A stretch of 64,000 bases of DNA, taken from positions 310,001 to 374,000 of the forward strand of contig NZ_JACICA010000002.1 of NCBI RefSeq assembly GCF_014195585.1, in the 5' to 3' direction. The position numbers were made by a program, and so were the translations under genes. A model generated the notes under the pieces. The model was not told where the DNA came from. It was given only the letters and a program-made list of their open reading frames with translations, and ran no database searches. Source of the DNA: Alloprevotella rava (GTDB lineage: Bacteria; Bacteroidota; Bacteroidia; Bacteroidales; Bacteroidaceae). Below are positions 43,018-52,003 of this stretch, piece by piece; the stretch's first letter is position 1, and each line of letters opens with the position of its first letter.

Positions 43018-43154
43018 AGCCCACGAATGTTCACGAAAGGAGCGAATATTCACGAAATTGAATAACTCTTTTCGATGGATTGGACAAGCCAGACCCATTC
43101 GACACCCATTGCTGATTCGTGCTCATTCGCTCCTTTCGTGCTCTTTCGTGGGCT
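43018..43154. repeat. Large inverted repeat, arms of type 1 composite (copy B)
   Basis: Arms 43018-43047 (AGCCCACGAAT...GGAGCGAAT) and 43125-43154 (ATTCGCTCC...TTCGTGGGCT) match at about 26 of 30 positions, loop 77 bases. The central sequence differs from copy E (GGAGCG here, GGGGCG there), and the partner arm changes with it. Confidence 0.8.
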
Positions 43155-43326
43155 AAAATTATCAACAGATTTCTTACTTTTCCCCTCCAGCGAACGCTTC
43201 GAAATTGAATACGGAAGGGAGAGAGCGAACAATCCCATTCTCCTGCGCACGGATTTCCTTATTGCGTCAGCCAGCACAATAAGGTTGTCGGTTGACAGGA
43301 TAAAGAAGCCAGCTGACACAATAAGG
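43125..43326 (+). repeat. Composite intergenic element, type 1, copy B (with 21-bp array)
   Basis: Arm 43125-43154, TTCTTACTTTTCCCC box at 43171-43185, GGGAGAGAGCG segment near 43218, then the array: CCTTAT at 43257, ATAAGG at 43279, degenerate ATAAAG at 43300, ATAAGG at 43321. It aligns without gaps to copy A from CGTGGGCTA to the first ATAAGG. It sits between the helicase gene and the first polysaccharide gene. Confidence 0.85.
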
Positions 43327-43808
43327 AAACTGACAGACGGAGCAGGGGCTGCTGACGACCAAAAATGGCTGTTTTCTTCTGAAAAGAGTAGAAAAAACAG
43401 ACTTTCTCCGATTTTTGGTGGATTTTCTCTCACTGATTTTTTGAGAAAACCACTTTCCCCAACGAAAAAAGCTGTACAAAAATTCTCTTTACTTAAATGC
43501 GTTTGTTAATAAAAGCGTACGTTTTTACTGCGATGGTAATCCTTTTTTCAAGCAGAAAAAGGCTGCTGGAGAATAAGGGAAAACTGCGGAAGAAGCGCCT
43601 TATCCTATCCTGCCGCCCAAGCATAAGCGTAGCTTTTTTCCCTAAATAAGCAGAAAGGTAGAGCCTTTTTTGTATTTTTGTAGGCCTTTTCCAGATTTTG
43701 TGAAAATAAACAAAGGGAGAGATACACTAAAATAGAAAAATATTACGTTCTTTAGGGTAACAGACACTACAGTCTCTGGCAAGCCTTCAGGCCGTCCTGA
43801 CAACCATT
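43327..43808. other. Noncoding leader region of the polysaccharide locus
   Basis: These 482 bases hold the non-conserved tail of composite B and an AT-rich stretch. A TATTTTTG at 43673-43680 could be a -7 box but has no TTTG at the right distance. No UpxY/RfaH-type antiterminator gene, invertible promoter or terminator is seen. Confidence 0.5.
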
Positions 43809-44573
43809 ATGCTCAAGATATCCATCATCACAACAGTCTATAACAACGGTAGCACTATCGAGGACACCATCAAAAGTGTTCTCGCGCAGGACTATCCCAA
43901 TATAGAGCACGTTATTGTGGATGGTGGGAGCACGGACAATACTTCGGCCGTCATCGAGAAATATCGTGACCAGATAGGGCAGTATGTTTCCGAACCCGAC
44001 AAAGGGCCTTACGACGGCATGAACAAAGGCGTGCGTATGGCCACGGGAGATGTCGTGGGAATCCTCAATTCCGACGATTTCTTCACAGCTCCTAATATTG
44101 TGAGTCAGCTGGCTGCAGCTTTCGAGGAGTATGACTGCGACGCCGTTTACGGAGATGTTCACTACGTTCGCCCAGAGAATCTGAAGAAAATCATACGCTA
44201 CTATTCTTCGCGTTATTTTCGCCCGTCGTGGATGCGACTTGGTTTCATGCCCGCGCATCCCTCTTTCTACTGCAAACGCTCTGTTTATCTGCAACACGGA
44301 CTTTTCGACACTTCCTATAAGGTGGCAGCAGATTTTGAGCAACTGCTCCGTTTGATTTATATACACCGCATCAAAACCCACTACTTACCGCTGGACTGCG
44401 TGACTATGCGTATCGGCGGTTTGTCGAGTTCGGGTGTGCCCAGTCACCTACAGATTTTCAAGGACCACAAGCGCGCCCTGAAGAACAACGGAGTGAGAAG
44501 CAACAGTTTCCTACTGGCGTTGCGCTATATCTATAAGATAGGAGAATTACTGGTTAGCAAAATTCGCTATTGA
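43809..44573 (+). CDS. Glycosyltransferase family 2
   Basis: 254 residues. GT-A fold motifs: ISIITTVYNNGSTIEDTIKS at the start, IVDGGSTDNTSAVI, SEPDKGPYDGMNKGV, the DxD-type ILNSDDFF and AVYGDVHYV. It transfers an activated sugar during surface glycan assembly at the cytoplasmic face. The sequence is close to the N-terminal half of the GT2-acetyltransferase fusion at 47259, so the two look like paralogues. It opens the plus-strand arm of the polysaccharide locus. Confidence 0.9.
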   Translation: MLKISIITTVYNNGSTIEDTIKSVLAQDYPNIEHVIVDGGSTDNTSAVIEKYRDQIGQYVSEPDKGPYDGMNKGVRMATGDVVGILNSDDFFTAPNIVSQLAAAFEEYDCDAVYGDVHYVRPENLKKIIRYYSSRYFRPSWMRLGFMPAHPSFYCKRSVYLQHGLFDTSYKVAADFEQLLRLIYIHRIKTHYLPLDCVTMRIGGLSSSGVPSHLQIFKDHKRALKNNGVRSNSFLLALRYIYKIGELLVSKIRY

Positions 44574-44672
44574 TACACACGGCAGAGCGGAGCAGGGAGA
44601 AGAAAAAACACCTCCTGCATGTCGCGCTACCTCGCTGCCGCAAATTTCACAACGAATCAAAGATTTTTGATT

Positions 44673-45776
44673 ATGAAACAAAAGATAATGGTTTCGGAAA
44701 TAGATATTATCGGAATGCTGCAAAAGGTGCTCCGTCGTTGGAAGCTCCTCTGTATCTATATGCTGGTGGGAGCCGTTGTCGGAGTTGTTGTGGCTCTGAA
44801 CACGCCTAAGTGGTTCAAGGCCAACGTAGTGTTAGCACCCGAGCTCATCAGTGGCAGCATGGGTCTCTCAGAGAGCTTGAGCGACATGGCCTCTTCCTTC
44901 GGTCTCGACCTGGGAGGAAAGGGCAAGCAGAGTATGGATGCCATTTATCCGCAGATATATCCCGACCTCTTTGCCTCTACTGATTTTATCATCCCTTTAT
45001 TCAGCGTGAACGTAGTGACCAAGGACGGACAGAAGAAGACATACTTGGACCATCTCGTGCAAGACCTCAAAATACCTTTCTGGCAGAAACCCAAACTCTG
45101 GGTACTGACAGCTGTCAAGAAACTAAAGGAAAGAAACGCTGCACCAGGCACAACGGGCATCGGAAAGATGAATCCCTTCCGCCTGACAGAGGACGAGGAG
45201 CAGATAGTGGACATGGTGCGCGGCTCTATAGGGTGTCAGATTGACAAGAAGACCAACGTCATCAACATCAGTATCGCCGACCCCGATCCACAAGTAGCTG
45301 CCATCATGGTTGATACTCTCCAGGTGCGCCTGCAAGCCTATATCACTCAGTATCGTACGAAGAAAGCGCGCGCCGACGAACGTTACTACACGAAGCTGCA
45401 ACAAGAGAGTAAGGAAGCTTATCTAAAGGCACAAAAAGCTTATGCCGATTTTGCCGACTCCAATCAAGATGCCATATTGGCCTCGGTGCGTTCGCAAGAA
45501 GATGAGTTGGAAAACGAAATGCAACTCAAGTTCAATGTCTACAGCCAAATTCAGACACAGGTGCAACAAGCTCGCGCAAAAGTGCAAGAGCAAACGCCAG
45601 CTTTCACCATTATCGAGAAAGCCACTGTGCCCAACAAGCCGAGCAGCACACCACGGTCGATGATCTTGCTCTTATTTGTAGTGTTGAGTGCCTGCCTCCA
45701 CGTTGTTTGGGTGCTTATAATTTCTCCAGCTCGGCAAAAGAAGTGCACACAGGTTGTAGGACTTGACGAAGAATAG
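44673..45776 (+). CDS. Wzz/GNVR-type polysaccharide chain-length regulator (arm 1)
   Basis: From the ATG at 44673 the product has 367 residues. It has transmembrane helices near residues 28-48 and 335-355 that bracket a periplasmic domain with a coiled coil (about 235-310). Conserved phrases shared with the second Wzz (52003) are YPQIYPDLFASTDFI, MNPFRLTEDEEQIVDMV and IADPDPQVAAIMVDTL. Such proteins set glycan length with the Wzy polymerase. There is no fused BY-kinase. It lies between a glycosyltransferase and a flippase gene. Confidence 0.88.
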   Translation: MKQKIMVSEIDIIGMLQKVLRRWKLLCIYMLVGAVVGVVVALNTPKWFKANVVLAPELISGSMGLSESLSDMASSFGLDLGGKGKQSMDAIYPQIYPDLFASTDFIIPLFSVNVVTKDGQKKTYLDHLVQDLKIPFWQKPKLWVLTAVKKLKERNAAPGTTGIGKMNPFRLTEDEEQIVDMVRGSIGCQIDKKTNVINISIADPDPQVAAIMVDTLQVRLQAYITQYRTKKARADERYYTKLQQESKEAYLKAQKAYADFADSNQDAILASVRSQEDELENEMQLKFNVYSQIQTQVQQARAKVQEQTPAFTIIEKATVPNKPSSTPRSMILLLFVVLSACLHVVWVLIISPARQKKCTQVVGLDEE

Positions 45777-45833
45777 TTGGGCATCGCTTTAACTCTACAA
45801 CTATTCTGCGGCATTCAGTAAAGCAAATTTCAA

Positions 45834-47183
45834 ATGTTAGGAAAGATAAAAGCACTGCTGGCAAGTAATGACAACCGCTCAGTAATGCTGCGGCACAACA
45901 TACTCTTGTCTGTTGTTCTCAAAATAATAGGGTTGGCCACATCGCTCTTGATTGTGCCCGTCACGCTCCACTATCTGCAAAAGGAAGAATACGGCATCTG
46001 GATGGCTATCTCCTCTGTGCTCTATTGGTTTTCCTTTTTCGACATCGGGCTGGGTAATGGTATGCGCAACTACTTGACCAAATCCATTTCGACAGGTCAT
46101 TTGGAAATGGGAAGAGCCTATTTGAGTACGACGCTCTGGGTGCTCTTTCTCATTGCTTGCGGGCTCGGACTGATTTCTTTCTTTGGGCTGAATTATATTG
46201 ACCTTACCAAGGTGTTCAACACGCGGGCAGTGTCCGACGAAGTGCTGCATGGCGTGCTGTTTACAGCTATTGCGTTCACGCTGGCAAACCTCGTGGTGCG
46301 CAACGTAGGCTTTGTATTTGTGGCTTTGCAAAAGTATGCGCTCAACGACTTCCTGCTCATCTCAGGCAACATTATTTCGCTCATCGTCATCTTTGTGTTG
46401 AGCAAGACAGCAGAGCCGAGTCTCTTCAAGGTAGTACTCGTATTTTCTGCCACTCCCGTATGTATCTTTCTCTTGGCGGCAATTCCGCTTTTCCGACATT
46501 ATAAAGGTTTGCGCCCGTCCTATCGTGCCGTTGATCATCGCTTGGCTGGTGGTATCATCAATAAGGGTATGGGCTTTTTTGTTATTCAGATCACCAGCTG
46601 TCTCGTTATCTTCGGTTCGTCCAATCTTTTTATCTCCCATTATTATGGTCCGGCTGAAGTCTCCGTTTATAATGTTGCTTACAAATACCTGAATCTTCTG
46701 GCCGTAGGTTATGCTGTAGTGTTAGCTCCCATGTGGAACGCTTACACCGATGCTTATGTGAAGAACGATTTCGATTGGATTCGCCGTGCCTACAACAAAG
46801 CTTTTCGCATCTGGCTACTGACGCTCGCTGGCGGACTCCTTATGCTGCTGTTGTCGGGCTTATTTTATCGTCTGTGGATAGGCTCTTCGCTGCAAGTGCC
46901 CATAGAGATGTCGGTCAGCGTGTTCCTTTACGTTTCATTCTTCAACCTGAATAATTGCGCCACATATCTCATCAACGGACTCAACAAAATACGGGTACAA
47001 ATCTATACTTCAGTAGTCATAACGGCCATCTATGTTTTGGTGCTGAATTTCTTTGGTACGCGCCTTGAGCCGCAAGGCATCGTGCTCTCTATGGCCGCTT
47101 GCTACGCCGTGATGAGCCTCATACATTGCTATCAGTGCTACCTGCTCATCAATCGCCGCGCTCGTGGTGTTTGGAATAAATAG
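45834..47183 (+). CDS. Polysaccharide flippase (Wzx-like, MATE fold)
   Basis: 449 residues with 12-14 hydrophobic helices. Wzx-type phrases include LLIVPVTLHYLQKEEYGIWMAISSVLYW, SFFDIGLGNGMRNYLTKS and AVVLAPMWNAYTDAYVK. It is expected to flip lipid-linked repeat units to the periplasm, where the polymerase (EpsG-like, other arm) acts. Start ATG at 45834 follows the Wzz gene by 57 bases. Confidence 0.88.
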   Translation: MLGKIKALLASNDNRSVMLRHNILLSVVLKIIGLATSLLIVPVTLHYLQKEEYGIWMAISSVLYWFSFFDIGLGNGMRNYLTKSISTGHLEMGRAYLSTTLWVLFLIACGLGLISFFGLNYIDLTKVFNTRAVSDEVLHGVLFTAIAFTLANLVVRNVGFVFVALQKYALNDFLLISGNIISLIVIFVLSKTAEPSLFKVVLVFSATPVCIFLLAAIPLFRHYKGLRPSYRAVDHRLAGGIINKGMGFFVIQITSCLVIFGSSNLFISHYYGPAEVSVYNVAYKYLNLLAVGYAVVLAPMWNAYTDAYVKNDFDWIRRAYNKAFRIWLLTLAGGLLMLLLSGLFYRLWIGSSLQVPIEMSVSVFLYVSFFNLNNCATYLINGLNKIRVQIYTSVVITAIYVLVLNFFGTRLEPQGIVLSMAACYAVMSLIHCYQCYLLINRRARGVWNK

Positions 47184-47258
47184 TTTCCAGCGCGTTGAAC
47201 CTGCTTGTAGAGTCCTATTATGTAAATGCGTTTATTCACACCTCAAAACTGTCCCTCA

Positions 47259-48527
47259 ATGCAACATAAAATCAGTGTTATAACAGTGGTCTACAACGAT
47301 GTACAAGGTATTCGTCAGACCCTTGAAAGTTTCTTTTCGCAGACGTGTGCAGAGAAAGAACTCATCGTGATTGATGGGGGAAGTCAGGACGGTACGGCCG
47401 ATGTCGTGCGCGAATATGCCGACCGTTTGGCTTATTGGTGTTCGGAGAGAGACGGGGGGATTTATGATGCGATGAATAAGGGTATCGCTCACGTCACGGG
47501 AGAATGGATCAACGTTCTCAATGCTGGTGATGTCTACGCCAATGAAGCAACACTGCAACAGGTGGTGGATTTTATGGCAGAACAAGGCGCAGCGGCCGAT
47601 GTGATTTATGGAGATAGCATTGCAGTAGGCCCCGATTATGACCAATTGGAGAAAGCCTCGACTGATGTAAGCTTGATGAACTACTATCCCATATATCGCC
47701 ATGGAAGTTCTTTCATCCGCACGGAAGTGCAACAGCAGTTTCTTTACGATTTGAGCCAGCGCGCTCGCTTGGGGTATGCACTGGATTGGCACATGATTTA
47801 TCGTGTTTACAAAGCTGGTTATCGCTTCCAAAAAATAAATATCCCCATCGAGCGCTATCTTGTGGAAGGAGCATCGAGCAACGTATATCGTAATTTCTAC
47901 TATAATTATAAAGTCACTTCCGAGGGACGTTTCAATTTGCGCCACTTTTTGGTGCTCGCAAAGAGCACTGTGCGCTATGCTTTTTCTCGTTCTTGGTTGT
48001 ACCGATATTTGAAGGGTTTTGGAACGGAAGTGATAGTGAACGATGTTTTGCCCCATCTGCCGTGGCGTTTGCGCCGTGCATATCTGAAACTCTTAGGTAT
48101 GCGAGTAGGCAAAGGCTCTTTTGTGATGAAGCGCACCTATTTTATGGCTCCGTGGCATATAGAAATCGGTGAGGGAAGCCATATAAACCGTGGTTGTACG
48201 CTGGATGCCCGTGCGGGCATTACTATTGGCAATAGCGTTTCTATTTCCCATCAAGTAAACATTATGACGGGCAGTCATGATGTGCGTAGTCGTCGTTTTG
48301 AAGGCGTATTTGAACCTATAACAATTGCCGACTATGCTTGGCTGGGCATAGGTTGTACGATTCTGAAAGGCGTGCATATAGGCAAAGGTGCAGTGGTGTG
48401 TGCAGGCGCTGTTGTAACAAAGGATGTCCCTCCTTATGCGATTGTGGGCGGTGTGCCCGCGCGTAAAATCGGAGAACGGCCGCAGGATTTGGACTATCAT
48501 TGCCATTGGAACGAGCCTTTTACATAA
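47259..48527 (+). CDS. Fusion of GT2 glycosyltransferase and left-handed beta-helix acetyltransferase
   Basis: From the ATG at 47259 ([14 protein letters not shown]) the product has 422 residues; an ATG 11 codons upstream (47226) is possible. Residues 1-250 are a GT2 domain: [37 protein letters not shown] and [10 protein letters not shown]. Residues about 270-415 form a hexapeptide-repeat acyltransferase of the WbbJ/Maa kind: [40 protein letters not shown] and [21 protein letters not shown]. One polypeptide may thus both attach and O-acetylate a sugar. A frameshift joining separate genes is excluded because the frame is continuous. Confidence 0.88.
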   Translation: MQHKISVITVVYNDVQGIRQTLESFFSQTCAEKELIVIDGGSQDGTADVVREYADRLAYWCSERDGGIYDAMNKGIAHVTGEWINVLNAGDVYANEATLQQVVDFMAEQGAAADVIYGDSIAVGPDYDQLEKASTDVSLMNYYPIYRHGSSFIRTEVQQQFLYDLSQRARLGYALDWHMIYRVYKAGYRFQKINIPIERYLVEGASSNVYRNFYYNYKVTSEGRFNLRHFLVLAKSTVRYAFSRSWLYRYLKGFGTEVIVNDVLPHLPWRLRRAYLKLLGMRVGKGSFVMKRTYFMAPWHIEIGEGSHINRGCTLDARAGITIGNSVSISHQVNIMTGSHDVRSRRFEGVFEPITIADYAWLGIGCTILKGVHIGKGAVVCAGAVVTKDVPPYAIVGGVPARKIGERPQDLDYHCHWNEPFT

Positions 48528-48580
48528 TCAACGTTTTTTGAAGAGCGTGCGGCGCAGCATATATATGTCGTTGTAAATAC

Positions 48581-48671
48581 CCTTATTACGTTTGAAAATA
48601 CAATAAGGATGTCAGCTGATAGCCTTATTGCGTCAGCCGACGCGCTTATTGTATTGGAGGTTGCAATAAGG
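48581..48671. repeat. 21-bp phased ATAAGG array H
   Basis: CCTTAT at 48581, ATAAGG at 48603, CCTTAT at 48623, GCTTAT at 48644 and ATAAGG at 48666: steps 22, 20, 21, 22, all in one register. Together with 48719-48890 it forms the second copy of the type 2 composite, at the convergent ends of the two polysaccharide arms. Confidence 0.9.
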
Positions 48672-48718
48672 AAATAGAAAAATAGGTATAAACACGCCTC
48701 TCCCTAAGTTTTGTTTTT

Positions 48719-48890
48719 TTTGTTGTCACGTCGTCACGTTGTCACGATTGGTGGCTAATATCTTGAAATAGATTGTATTACAGGCGTGACAACAACGTGA
48801 CAACAAAAGTCAGAATAAAAGTTGTTGTCACACGCATAAGTGTTTGTTTATCGACCTCTTGTGGACTGTCTGTGACGATGTGACAACAAA
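48719..48890 (+). repeat. GTGACAAC-box repeats (type 2 composite, copy H)
   Basis: Boxes in order: TTGTCAC-GTCGTCAC-GTTGTCAC, then GCGTGACAACAACGTGACAACAAAA, then GTTGTCACACGCATAA, then TGTGACGATGTGACAACAAA. The reverse strand of 18605-18769 shows the same order and near-identical spacers. The boxes face each other, so single-stranded folding or protein binding is possible. Confidence 0.8.
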
Positions 48891-48920
48891 TATCCGAAAT
48901 AGGGGGTGTTGACGAATTGT

Positions 48921-49730
48921 CTATTCGTATTTGCGTGTGAAGAGTTTGCGGAGCGTGGCAGCTATGCGTGTGAGAAAGAACGGGAAGTTGTAGGCGAAAG
49001 GTCGGCGCAGGAATAGCGCGAGATAGCTAAAGGTTAGGCCGAACGCCACTTGCAGACGGTAGCTGTAAGGATAGGTCTTATGAGATGCAGAATTATCGCG
49101 ATTGCGAACGTAATAAACAGCATCTTTGCTCGACATGCGGATGGAGCGGATTCGGCGGGAGATGTCGAACATGAAGAGGGAGTCTTCTCCCAGTTTGTAT
49201 GCTTTGTTGAACCGTTCTGTGCCGATTACTTTTCTTGGAATCAGTTTGCAGCAAGAGCTGGAAAGGAAACTCCGCGCATTGAAGAAGGTGAGTTTTTGGC
49301 TACCTTGGAGGCGTTGGAAAACAGATGTAAGGAAGTAGTCCATTTTCTCGCCTGTGCTATCTCGGTACTGTATCACATTGGCATGGACGATGGCTTCTGG
49401 TGTGGCGCGTTGTAGCAATTCTTCGAGATAGTTATCGGTTATCCAATCATCGTCATCGAGGAAGGAAAGATACTCTCCCGTTGATTTGTCGATACCTATG
49501 TTGCGAGCGTTCGATACGCCCCCTTTTTCGGTTTGAATGAGCTGGAAGTTATGATTTGGATGCTCATGGATGTATTGCTGTATGCGTCCGAAGTACGGCT
49601 CGTTGCAACCATTCAGAACGATTACAGTTTCAAATTCTTCGGGCGCTAAAGTTTGGCGACAGAGAGAGTCGAGACATTCCCAAAGATATTTGGCGGGCTG
49701 ATAGGTGGGGACGATAACGGAAATCTTCAT
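48921..49730 (-). CDS. Glycosyltransferase family 2 (arm 2)
   Basis: 269 residues. GT-A motifs: ISVIVPTYQPAKYLWECLDSL, VIVLNGCNEPYFG, EKGGVSNARNIGIDKSTGEY and the DxD in LSFLDDDDWITDNYLEELL. The C-terminus has hydrophobic segments near 230-250. It differs from the plus-arm GT2s. It is the last gene of the minus-strand arm, 6 bases after the preceding glycosyltransferase-like gene. Confidence 0.9.
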   Translation of the reverse strand: MKISVIVPTYQPAKYLWECLDSLCRQTLAPEEFETVIVLNGCNEPYFGRIQQYIHEHPNHNFQLIQTEKGGVSNARNIGIDKSTGEYLSFLDDDDWITDNYLEELLQRATPEAIVHANVIQYRDSTGEKMDYFLTSVFQRLQGSQKLTFFNARSFLSSSCCKLIPRKVIGTERFNKAYKLGEDSLFMFDISRRIRSIRMSSKDAVYYVRNRDNSASHKTYPYSYRLQVAFGLTFSYLALFLRRPFAYNFPFFLTRIAATLRKLFTRKYE

Positions 49731-49736
49731 ACTTAA

Positions 49737-50789
49737 CTATTTTGTAGCGAGAATTTGTGTGTAGTCTGGGCGGAGCATTTTGGCGTCGACCACACACTGG
49801 AGTGAGGAATCCTCTGTGAGTTGTTTCAGTAGCTGGCACATTTGTCCTATGTTGTGAAATATAGGGTCGTAATTGTAGAACTGCCGGCAATAGTTGAGCG
49901 AAGGATTGTCGAAAATAAGAACCTTTTTGTGGTTGCTGACACATTCGAAACTCACACCGCTCACTTGGAAGCGGAACTGGGGCGGATAGGCCAATAGGAT
50001 AGTATCTGCTTGGAGGAAAAGCTGCTGATACTGCGACTGTGTGAGATAGTGATTGATAAAACGGATATTACCTATTTCTGTTTTTCCTTCTGGGTGGTTT
50101 CGCAGGATGAGTAAGATGTTTTCTCGTTTCAGAAAATCCTGCAAATCGGCATCCTTGAGCAGCTGTTGCATAAACACCCTATCCGGACTGGCCGAAGGAT
50201 GAAAGACAACGTGCCGATAAGCCGACAAGTCGGGCAGTGTGGTAGTGGCGTTTGACACCTGAAAGGGCGGGATGCAGCCATGGGAGATGATGTCTACATT
50301 CTTTATTCCGTTTTCAAGAAAAGGCTGAGCCATCTCAGAATTGAACACGATGAAACGATTATGGCGAGCCAGCCGTCGGAGAAAGAACGTTTTCAGTTTG
50401 CTGGAGTCAAAGCTTTGCGCGTTGCCATGACAAACGATGTTCATATTGCGACAGAGCGGGAAAAGTCCCAGCGTGATTTCCTCACAACTGGATACAATCA
50501 CGCTGCGATAGTCCTGCGGACGTATTTTCCAGCGGATGAAGAGCAGAACGAGAATAAAGAGGATGCGATTCAGCAGAGGTCGGTTGTCCCGTTGGTAAAG
50601 CCAGGAGGGAAGAATGGCTGCATACTCATCTTTGGCGTAGGGCAATTGATCTGCCAATTCTTTATGTAGCACCAAGCGAACATTGCGCTGGGTGGCTTTG
50701 AGCGCATCAATATGAATGTGGTCGAAATTAACGTGCCCCACTTGGTGGATATAATCTACATAAAGAATATCTTTCGCAGCTTTAGCCAT
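49737..50789 (-). CDS. Probable GT-B-type glycosyltransferase
   Basis: 350 residues of an uncommon family. Features include an N-terminal segment DILYVDYIHQVGHVNFDHIHI, a hydrophobic stretch near 90-105 (ILFILVLLFIRW), CRNMNIVCHGNAQSFDSSKL, and a C-terminal half with LILRNHPEG...IRFINHYLTQSQYQQLFLQADTIL and YPPQFRFQVSGVSFECV, which looks like a nucleotide-sugar-binding Rossmann half. Placement between a GT2 gene and EpsG supports a role in glycan assembly. The donor sugar is unknown and fold assignment is tentative. Confidence 0.65.
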   Translation of the reverse strand: MAKAAKDILYVDYIHQVGHVNFDHIHIDALKATQRNVRLVLHKELADQLPYAKDEYAAILPSWLYQRDNRPLLNRILFILVLLFIRWKIRPQDYRSVIVSSCEEITLGLFPLCRNMNIVCHGNAQSFDSSKLKTFFLRRLARHNRFIVFNSEMAQPFLENGIKNVDIISHGCIPPFQVSNATTTLPDLSAYRHVVFHPSASPDRVFMQQLLKDADLQDFLKRENILLILRNHPEGKTEIGNIRFINHYLTQSQYQQLFLQADTILLAYPPQFRFQVSGVSFECVSNHKKVLIFDNPSLNYCRQFYNYDPIFHNIGQMCQLLKQLTEDSSLQCVVDAKMLRPDYTQILATK

Positions 50790-50851
50790 AAGCTTATTTT
50801 GATGTTGTGTATATTTTTAACGTTCTTGAGTTTCTCTTTATTGTATCTGCC

Positions 50852-52003
50852 TTACTTAATCGTTTCGCTGTACACATCGAAGGTGATGCGCCGCAGATTG
50901 TAGCTCTCTGTGCTAAAGATAACGTTGTCGTAGCGGTAGATGATGTTGTTGGTGGATTGGTATATCTTGAGCATCGAATAGATAAAGAGGAAGCAGACGA
51001 AGAGCCGTCGGTTGTTTTGAACTGCGAAGCATTTGATCAAATCGAGCCATATCACCCAATAGCCAAAGGCAAAGAGATAGGAGAAACGAACGCTCAGAAC
51101 TCGGAATTCGCTTAGGAAGAAGAAGAGTGTAAAATAGATGAGGAGCGCGTTGATAAAGATATCTGCATTCTTGCGTACGACGTGGAGTTTGTTGTAGTAG
51201 ATAAGTACCAATATCCCTGTGAAAAGGCGTTCCAGATAGCCAATGCTGATTTGGAAACCTACGCCAGGTGCCATTTCCATATAGGCATCGATTTTTTGCT
51301 TTAGTGAGGGGTCGATGATGCTTGATGCAAAGCTCACTATCTCCATGAGCATCGGGATTCGCATGAGGTAGACGACATTTCCGATAAGGAAAACGATGAG
51401 GAACACCCAACGGCCCCACTTTCGGTGCAATAAGAAATAGAAGGGGATGAAGATCAGCGAGGTGGAATGGAAGAGAAAAGCCAAGCCACATATAAGGAAG
51501 TAGGGAATAGGTCGGCGTGCCTCTAAATAAGGCAAGGCATTAAGGAAGAGCATGATAGCGATAGAGTTTCGCATCAAGTCGGTCGACATCACCAACCCGC
51601 CCATGGCCAAGTATATGATTAGTGCTAACGGCGTGTTCTCAACGTAGCGCGAGAGGAAGCGGGCGAGCAATACGAGGTTGATTGCTGCGCAGACAAACGA
51701 GAAAAAGAAATAGTTGCTCGAAAGGCTCTTGCATGTCAGCATCAGTATCATGAAGCCCGGTTCGTACTGCCAATCGGATATTTCTGTCTTTGGCAGTTCC
51801 CACCATTTCCAAGTCATGAATACTCGGTAGTATTCTGCCCAGTCATAGAAACAGAATCCTCGGAAGCCGAAGAAGAAGAGGAACACGCCCAAGGCTAACC
51901 ATGTGAGGCGCTTGCGGATCTTTTCGTTTTTAGTATCATTCGACCACCAGGCCAAAATACTGAAAAAGACAATCAGTGCGAGGTAAGGGATTGAATACTC
52001 CAT
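50852..52003 (-). CDS. EpsG/Wzy-like polysaccharide polymerase
   Basis: 383 residues with 10-11 hydrophobic helices. The EpsG pattern is visible: LALGVFLFFFGFRGFCFYDWAEYYRVF near the start and YEPGFMILMLTCKSL, then the long loop DLMRNSIAIMLFLNALPYLEARRP. Such proteins polymerise lipid-linked repeat units in the periplasm. Its ATG overlaps the stop codon of the Wzz gene by one base (TGATG), so translation is probably coupled. The matching flippase is in the opposite arm. Confidence 0.85.
   Translation of the reverse strand: MEYSIPYLALIVFFSILAWWSNDTKNEKIRKRLTWLALGVFLFFFGFRGFCFYDWAEYYRVFMTWKWWELPKTEISDWQYEPGFMILMLTCKSLSSNYFFFSFVCAAINLVLLARFLSRYVENTPLALIIYLAMGGLVMSTDLMRNSIAIMLFLNALPYLEARRPIPYFLICGLAFLFHSTSLIFIPFYFLLHRKWGRWVFLIVFLIGNVVYLMRIPMLMEIVSFASSIIDPSLKQKIDAYMEMAPGVGFQISIGYLERLFTGILVLIYYNKLHVVRKNADIFINALLIYFTLFFFLSEFRVLSVRFSYLFAFGYWVIWLDLIKCFAVQNNRRLFVCFLFIYSMLKIYQSTNNIIYRYDNVIFSTESYNLRRITFDVYSETIK

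Noticed and set aside
43075-43509. 144-codon frame across composite B resembling the frame in composite A
   Set aside because: Similarity follows from gap-free DNA similarity of A and B; copy C has stops in the matching frame and the tail after the array is not conserved.
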